From an uncultured Chromatiaceae bacterium (GTDB lineage: Bacteria > Pseudomonadota > Gammaproteobacteria > Enterobacterales > Alteromonadaceae), in assembly GCA_946481195.1 (NCBI GenBank), contig CAMLNG010000067.1, positions 1 through 11,591 on the forward strand: DNA of 11,591 bases, written 5' to 3'. The notes beneath the pieces were generated by a model, which made no database searches, had not been told where the DNA came from, and was given only the letters and a program-made list of their open reading frames with translations. The translations under genes and the position numbers were made by a program. Below are positions 8,056-11,591 of the stretch, piece after piece (within the stretch, counting starts at the first letter, position 1; every line of letters starts with the position of its first letter).

Positions 8056-8061
8056 GAGGAG
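8056..8061 (+). promoter_or_regulatory. Ribosome-binding site that fixes the narX start
   Basis: GAGGAG lies 5 nt before the ATG at 8067. An in-frame TTG at 8019 would add 16 residues, but its nearest ribosome-binding site (AAGGAG, 8001-8006) is 12 nt away, so the ATG is preferred. Confidence 0.7.
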
Positions 8062-8066
8062 CCGGC

Positions 8067-9878
8067 ATGTCAAAAATCAAACCTCTATTGAAGCATCAGT
8101 CTTCAATTGTCAGTCGCATTGGCATTGCTCTTGGCATCATCGTCACTTTAGCGCTCGGGACCATGATTATTTCCTACTGGCTGTCCGAACGGGCCGACAG
8201 TGATGCGTTAGCGATCAACGTCGCCGGGTCACTTCGGATGCAGACTTTCAAAGTGGTGATGTTAAGTGAACAGCCATCGAGTACAGATTTCCTGGCAGCG
8301 CGGGAAAAGCTGATACAGAGCTGGCAGCACCCGGTATTCAGCCACATGAAAACGGCCAATCCACAGCTGAATTTACAGTTCGTTCAGGCGAGGCAAAATT
8401 GGCTGCAACTGGACCAGCAGCTGAAGCAACTGTCGGCATCAGAGCGGTTTCTTCGAGCGCAGCGTCAGGTAAATGATATCGAAGTATTGGTCAGCACCAT
8501 TCAGCAGGATGCTGAGCATAAGGTCCGCTTATTGCGCATCGTGCAAATCTTCGCGCTTTTTACCACAGTGTTTCTCGCCGCAGTGGTCCTGCATTGGTTA
8601 CGCAACAGGGTTGAGCAACCATTAAGTGAATTAACCCGAGCGGCACATCGGATCGGCCAAGGTGATTTTACTTGCCGGGTAGAACCGCAGGAACAGGACG
8701 AACTTGGTGTGCTGGCGCAAACATTGAATAAGATGTCGGATGCTATTGCGTCTATGTATGGCACCTTACAAAAACGGGTGGATGCGCAAACCGATGCGTT
8801 ACAAAAATCCAATACTAAACTGCAGTTTTTATATGACATGGTGCGGGACCTGACGATTGAAACGGTAGATCGCAGCAGGCTTGATACCATAGTGCAGCAA
8901 TTGCAGCAGGTCGTTTCGGTTGCGGACATCGAACTTTGCCTTCTGACCGAGCAGGGCAGCCGGCCATATTTGCAAATCTTGCCTGATAACAGTCATGAAG
9001 AATGTGGACGTTCAAGCTGTGGTGATTGTACGTCGGCCAGTGAAAGTGGTCAGATAGATAATAGTGGCTGGGTGTATCGATTTCAGGTTCAGCGCGAAGC
9101 GCAGCATCACGGCGTGTTGGTTGTCCGTACTCACAGCACAGAATCCCTGAGTGACTGGCAGCTGCAGTTATTCCGCAGTGTTGCAGGTCATATTGCGATA
9201 GCGCTCAGTCTGAAGCAAGAGCAGGAACAAAGCCGCCGTTTGGTTCTGATGCAAGAACGTACAGTCATTGCCCGTGAACTGCATGATTCTTTGGCTCAGG
9301 CGTTGTCGTATCTGAAAATTCAGGTAACAAGGCTGAATAAATCTATTGAAAAACAACGCCCTGAGCTTCTGCAGGAAATCACGGATGAACTGAAGCAGGG
9401 GCTTGATAGCGCCTATCGTCAGCTGCGTGAATTATTGACCACGTTCCGGTTAAAAGTGGACGGCGGCGGTGTCGAAGCAGCACTGCAGCAGGCTGTGGTT
9501 GTATTAGCTGAGCAGTCCGGTATGCGGTTTCGCGTCGACTACCAGTTAGCGAATATTCCGCTGTCACCACAAGAAGAAATCCACTTGCTGCAAATAGTGC
9601 GGGAAGCCAGTCAAAACGCTGTACACCATAGCAGAGGTTCCGAAGTATTGGTTGGACTTAAACAACATCCTGACAAATGGATAGAGCTTTGTGTTGAGGA
9701 CAACGGCATTGGTATTCCTGATAAAGCCGAAAAGCTCAATCATTATGGCCTTGCCATCATGCAGGAGCGCAGCAGGCAGCTGCATGGGGAACTACGGATC
9801 GAGCGCCGACCAGAAGGTGGTACCGGCGTCTATTTCAGGTTTTATCCTGAGTACCTCGCGCAGAAGGTTCCAGCCTAG
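8067..9878 (+). CDS. narX: Nitrate/nitrite sensor histidine kinase NarX
   Basis: This inner-membrane sensor kinase detects periplasmic nitrate and nitrite and controls the phosphorylation of a NarL-family regulator. The 603-residue protein (E. coli NarX 598) has TM1 at about 15-37, then the nitrate-binding P-box with AINVAGSLRMQTFKV at 49-63; R57 matches the nitrate-binding arginine. TM2 is at about 156-177, followed by HAMP to about 230, a signalling helix, and a central module with the cysteine cluster C313-x4-C318-x2-C321. The HisKA_3 dimerisation domain has the phosphoacceptor H406 in ARELHDSLAQ. The ATPase domain has N517, the DNGIGIP box (545-551) and GGTG at 584-587. NarQ is the alternative, but length and position beside narG favour NarX. 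It is divergent from narG and no narL follows in this window. Confidence 0.95.
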   Translation: MSKIKPLLKHQSSIVSRIGIALGIIVTLALGTMIISYWLSERADSDALAINVAGSLRMQTFKVVMLSEQPSSTDFLAAREKLIQSWQHPVFSHMKTANPQLNLQFVQARQNWLQLDQQLKQLSASERFLRAQRQVNDIEVLVSTIQQDAEHKVRLLRIVQIFALFTTVFLAAVVLHWLRNRVEQPLSELTRAAHRIGQGDFTCRVEPQEQDELGVLAQTLNKMSDAIASMYGTLQKRVDAQTDALQKSNTKLQFLYDMVRDLTIETVDRSRLDTIVQQLQQVVSVADIELCLLTEQGSRPYLQILPDNSHEECGRSSCGDCTSASESGQIDNSGWVYRFQVQREAQHHGVLVVRTHSTESLSDWQLQLFRSVAGHIAIALSLKQEQEQSRRLVLMQERTVIARELHDSLAQALSYLKIQVTRLNKSIEKQRPELLQEITDELKQGLDSAYRQLRELLTTFRLKVDGGGVEAALQQAVVVLAEQSGMRFRVDYQLANIPLSPQEEIHLLQIVREASQNAVHHSRGSEVLVGLKQHPDKWIELCVEDNGIGIPDKAEKLNHYGLAIMQERSRQLHGELRIERRPEGGTGVYFRFYPEYLAQKVPA

Positions 9879-9887
9879 ATCCGCAAG

Positions 9888-9897
9888 AACTACCTCT
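9888..9897. promoter_or_regulatory. NarL-like heptamer in AACTACC context
   Basis: AACTACCTCT contains TACCTCT, a full match to the NarL heptamer, 10 bases after the narX stop and upstream of the small-gene pair. The same AACTACC start is seen beside the narG/narX site and twice upstream of the NIT gene. It is a single half-site with no facing partner. Confidence 0.4.
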
Positions 9898-9926
9898 TCA
9901 GGTGAATTGGCACAAAGAACGCCGGG

Positions 9927-9954
9927 CTTCATGATGTAGCGACTCATCATGAAG
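9927..9954 (+). other. Perfect 10-bp stem-loop after narX
   Basis: CTTCATGATG and CATCATGAAG pair perfectly around the 8-nt loop TAGCGACT. Weaker G-U and G-C pairs extend the stem to about 13 bp (9924-9957). It starts 48 nt after the narX stop and ends 13 nt before the first possible start of the next gene. No U-run follows, so it is not a typical intrinsic terminator. It may be an mRNA end-stabilising or processing element, a site of partial termination, or an operator of two 10-bp half-sites. Confidence 0.6.
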
Positions 9955-9967
9955 TCTCGGTGGATAA

Positions 9968-10261
9968 GTGTCTACGCACGATAAACAATTTTCATCCCTG
10001 TGTCCGGGTAGTATTGAGAAATCAATAACATTAGCCTGCGGTCCATATTCACAGGGAGACCAAATACCTTTGAGCCTTGCTGAATTTACCGCCCAGGCTC
10101 GGCTAATCAACACCCAGCAACAATTGCTGGATGGCATTTTGAAACTCAATCAACATCTGTTGTTTTTTCAGGAGCTGATAGCACAGGAAATCGCGGATGG
10201 ACGCGCCGCTACCAGCGTTCAGTCCACCCAACCTTCTGCACCAGATAAGCGCCGACAATGA
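9968..10261 (+). CDS. Small hypothetical protein, first gene of a two-gene unit
   Basis: I do not recognise this protein. The longest reading starts at GTG 9968 (97 residues), with a poor GGTGG-like ribosome site 3 nt away. A second option is TTG at 10070 (63 residues) preceded by GGGAG at 10054-10058, 11 nt away; in that case 9968-10069 is a structured leader. The shorter form is mostly one or two amphipathic helices rich in Q and L (AQARLINTQQQLLDG, HLLFFQELIAQEIADG), followed by a polar, probably disordered tail (about the last 20 residues). There is no signal peptide or membrane segment. Its stop overlaps the next gene's start as ATGA, so the two are probably translated together. Overlap with the next gene and the helical pattern argue that the gene is real; the start is uncertain and the function unknown. 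Confidence 0.6.
   Translation: MSTHDKQFSSLCPGSIEKSITLACGPYSQGDQIPLSLAEFTAQARLINTQQQLLDGILKLNQHLLFFQELIAQEIADGRAATSVQSTQPSAPDKRRQ
9995..10057 (+). other. Possible structured leader RNA masking a ribosome-binding site
   Basis: Three nested helices can form: TCCCTGTG (9995-10002) with CACAGGGA (10050-10057), CCGGG (10004-10008) with CC (10035-10036) and CGG (10039-10041), and TATTGA (10012-10017) with TCAATA (10022-10027) capped by the GNRA tetraloop GAAA. The 3' strand of the outer helix includes GGGA of the GGGAG that would serve the TTG start at 10070. That arrangement is typical of translational control. The pairing is seen; function is inferred. It matches no riboswitch class I can name, and the stretch may simply be coding if the gene starts at 9968. 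Confidence 0.35.
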
Positions 10262-10539
10262 AGCCGGATCGAATCACTGCAATGCGCGAGATTATTGCGC
10301 AGGTAAAAGCAGAATTTCCGTTGTATGAACCGAGTACCTTCATTTGTGGCGCCAACACCGATTGTGCCGGCTGTCCGAAAAAACTACTCGAAATGGTGGA
10401 TAGCGAGATCTGTTATTGGGAAAGCGCAATGAAACGGGGTGTAAGCCCTAAGTTTGACGAGATCCGCCGATTCGGAAAAATGTGTCTGAGCGTCCGGCGC
10501 GCGTTGTTGCGCAACAATTTGCTTCGGGAACGAGTTTAA
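10258..10539 (+). CDS. Small cysteine-cluster protein, second gene of the unit
   Basis: This is a 93-residue soluble protein of a family I cannot name. Cysteines are at 30, 36, 39, 52 and 76. The first three form C-x5-C-x2-C-P (in ICGANTDCAGCPKKLLEM), a spacing suited to binding an Fe-S cluster or zinc, with C52 as a likely fourth ligand and C76 spare. Around the cluster the protein is helical: an N-terminal ITAMREIIAQVKAEF helix and a basic C-terminal helix (about residues 66-92, rich in R, K and L) that could bind nucleic acid or a partner. The ATG overlaps the upstream stop as ATGA and has no good ribosome site of its own, so translation is probably coupled. Its place after narX and before a NIT-domain gene suggests a nitrate- or redox-linked role, which is inference only. 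Confidence 0.8.
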   Translation: MKPDRITAMREIIAQVKAEFPLYEPSTFICGANTDCAGCPKKLLEMVDSEICYWESAMKRGVSPKFDEIRRFGKMCLSVRRALLRNNLLRERV

Positions 10540-10700
10540 GTGCTTGGATATCGGCTGACTGACAGGTTTGTCGCTTAAACAATCATGCGCCCCAACTGAA
10601 AAACAGATGATCAACGCGGCATCTAATTGCTCTTTTTAGGTAGTTAAATCATGGCTTAATCCGAAAGTGGTAGTTGTTTGCCTTTTTCGGTGCGTCTCCT
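10540..10700. promoter_or_regulatory. Intergenic region before the NIT-domain gene
   Basis: There is no gene here. A weak terminator-like element (AGATG 10605-10609, CATCT 10620-10624, TTTTT 10633-10637, with an 8-nt gap before the T-run) may end the small-gene unit. GGTAGTT occurs twice, at 10639-10645 and 10669-10675, 30 bp apart or about three helical turns. The second is part of AGTGGTA (10666-10672), a full NarL heptamer read on the minus strand. CCGAAA (10661-10666) and TTTCGG (10685-10690) could pair. No convincing -35/-10 pair is seen. Confidence 0.5.
10636..10675. repeat. Tandem GGTAGTT motif, NarL-like, upstream of the NIT gene
   Basis: Two copies of GGTAGTT (10639-10645 and 10669-10675) lie in direct orientation with 30-bp periodicity. 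Extended to the left they read TTAGGTAGTT and AGTGGTAGTT, and the second includes a full match to a NarL heptamer. They lie about 70-100 bp before the NIT gene start, a normal place for an activator. Binding is inferred. Confidence 0.4.
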
Positions 10701-10742
10701 ATGTTGTTTCTATCAGGGAAAAATAAAAGGCCTATCACGACG

Positions 10743-11591
10743 ATGGAAATCCGCAATCTTACAGTCAAAGCAAAACTCATCTTGTTACTGACCCTCCCCG
10801 TTCTGGCTCTGCTTGGTTTGGCACTCAATCGTATTTTGCTGGATGTGGGAAACTACACTATCGCACTGCAGGTTGAAACGACCGTCAGCCAATCCGTGAA
10901 AGTAAGCCAATTGATCGGCACATTACAGGCTGAAAGAGGCGCAAGTGGTGTCGTTCTCGCAAGTAAAGGCGCTCGCTTCAAAGAGCGGTTATCCGGACTG
11001 CGCAACAAAACAGACGACGCTCTCAGGTTAGTAAGACCAATCGGCATCAAAGAATTTTCAGCCATTGAAGTTGAAGTAGATGAGCTCAGGACAAAAATAG
11101 ACGGGCTTTCAATCGAGAGTGCTGAATCTGCTACCCGGTACACCAAATTGATCTCAGGTCTTATCGCTAATGATCATCAAGCTGAGCTTCAGCTCGAGCA
11201 TTTAGCATTAAGTAGAAGACTGGTCACGCTGAATAAACTCATTGAAACAAAAGAAAGAGCCGGACGGGAGCGCGCAATTTTGGGCATAGTGTTCAGTCAG
11301 AGCCGTTTTACCGAGCAAACGCTGACTACTTTTGCCAACAATCTGGGGGCTTATCGTGCCTACGCGGAAAGTATGTCTGGCATGCTCACGGCAGCACAGA
11401 AAAAACGTTGGGATGATATGCAGTTACTCCCGGAGTTTCGCCAAGTCGCCGATATTCATCAGCAAGCTTTTGCCAAAGCAACCGCTACAGAGTTTTCAAT
11501 TGATGATGCTGCTTGGTTTGACCTGGCTACCGCACGAATCGCTAAACTTACTGAGTTTGAAAAAGTGTTGTCTGATGAGCTATCTGCAGAG
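10743..11591 (+). CDS. Membrane sensor protein with N-terminal NIT (nitrate/nitrite sensing) domain, partial
   Basis: The reading frame is open from ATG 10743 to the window edge (283 codons), so the C-terminal output domain is missing. One membrane helix lies at about 12-32 (KLILLLTLPVLALLGLAL). The rest is helical and fits the NIT domain: LIGTLQAERGASGVVLASKG at 57-76 and ETKERAGRERAILG at 168-181. R65, R172 and R176 fall where NIT domains such as that of NasR have conserved, probable anion-binding arginines. In bacteria NIT domains are joined to chemoreceptor, kinase, cyclic-di-GMP or RNA-binding modules; a membrane-anchored start like this most often precedes a chemoreceptor or kinase. An in-frame ATG at 10701 would add 14 residues but lacks a ribosome site; AAAAGG (10725-10730) lies 12 nt before 10743, so the start is not certain. 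Confidence 0.88.
   Translation, partial: MEIRNLTVKAKLILLLTLPVLALLGLALNRILLDVGNYTIALQVETTVSQSVKVSQLIGTLQAERGASGVVLASKGARFKERLSGLRNKTDDALRLVRPIGIKEFSAIEVEVDELRTKIDGLSIESAESATRYTKLISGLIANDHQAELQLEHLALSRRLVTLNKLIETKERAGRERAILGIVFSQSRFTEQTLTTFANNLGAYRAYAESMSGMLTAAQKKRWDDMQLLPEFRQVADIHQQAFAKATATEFSIDDAAWFDLATARIAKLTEFEKVLSDELSAE

Larger units (their letters stand above)
7749..8066. promoter_or_regulatory. Divergent narG/narX control region
   Basis: This 318-bp gap separates narG (left, minus) from narX (right, plus) and contains no gene. It holds a GAUCCGG/CCGGGUC hairpin in the narG leader (7768-7795, one G-U pair), a duplicated 9-mer around an FNR-like box (7825-7859), a paired NarL-type site (7896-7911), and a strongly AT-rich stretch (about 7913-7965) likely to contain the narX promoter. 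Matches to the NarL heptamer TACYNMT are seen at 7754-7760, 7786-7780, 7896-7902, 8008-8002 and 8037-8031. The first and fourth coincide with AGGAG sequences; the first is the narG ribosome-binding site, so its match may be fortuitous. Confidence 0.75.

Noticed and set aside
8019..8066. Longer narX starting at TTG 8019
   Set aside because: The ATG at 8067 has GAGGAG at 5 nt and gives a normal NarX N-terminus; the TTG has a poorly spaced ribosome site.
9971..10060. A c-di-GMP (GEMM) riboswitch suggested by ACGCAC, AAAC and a GAAA tetraloop
   Set aside because: The order and spacing of the conserved blocks do not fit; only isolated short matches are present.
9968..10069. ANTAR-type antiterminator hairpins, prompted by the NIT domain nearby
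   Set aside because: ANTAR targets are two adjacent hairpins with 6-nt loops; here the loops are 8 nt and 4 nt and the hairpins are about 57 nt apart.
10646..10667. Sigma-28 (flagellar/chemotaxis) promoter before the NIT gene
   Set aside because: TAAA and CCGAAAG are too close together (12 bases instead of about 16) and the -10 is imperfect.

Overview
The window looks like a nitrate-respiration locus from a gammaproteobacterium. The NarG, NarH, NarI and NarX proteins are close to their enterobacterial counterparts in sequence and length. A parvulin gene directly after narI recalls the Pseudomonas nar operon. Base composition is roughly balanced. I cannot fix the genus; an Alteromonadales-type organism is only a guess.

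Left half (minus strand, 7748 down to 159): a compact operon narG-narH-narJ-narI followed by a cytoplasmic parvulin-type peptidyl-prolyl isomerase. NarG, NarH and NarI form the membrane-bound respiratory nitrate reductase: quinol is oxidised at the haem b subunit NarI, electrons pass through four Fe-S clusters in NarH and one in NarG, and nitrate is reduced at the Mo-bisMGD centre of NarG. NarJ is the assembly chaperone, and the parvulin probably helps folding or assembly. Genes are separated by 17 nt (narG-narH), 4 nt (narH-narJ), an ATGA overlap (narJ-narI) and 52 nt containing a perfect hairpin (narI-parvulin). Positions 1-158 hold no supported gene, but contain a nested inverted repeat with a T-run.

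Middle (7749-8066): a divergent control region between narG and narX. It has a 7-2-7 NarL-type site, an FNR/Anr-like box flanked by a 9-bp direct repeat, further NarL-like heptamers and an AT-rich tract.

Right half (plus strand): narX, a nitrate/nitrite sensor kinase. The partner regulator narL does not follow it. Instead there is a 10-bp perfect stem-loop and then two small overlapping genes of unknown function. The first has an alternative TTG start whose ribosome-binding site lies inside a foldable leader. The second is a 93-residue protein with a C-x5-C-x2-C-P cluster. After a gap of about 200 bp comes the N-terminal part of a membrane protein with a NIT (nitrate/nitrite sensing) domain, cut by the window end.

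The most interesting points are these. A decamer starting AACTACC recurs upstream of narG/narX, the small-gene pair and the NIT gene, suggesting one NarL-family regulon. The small cysteine-cluster gene pair sits between two different kinds of nitrate sensor. The leader of that pair may be a regulatory RNA.
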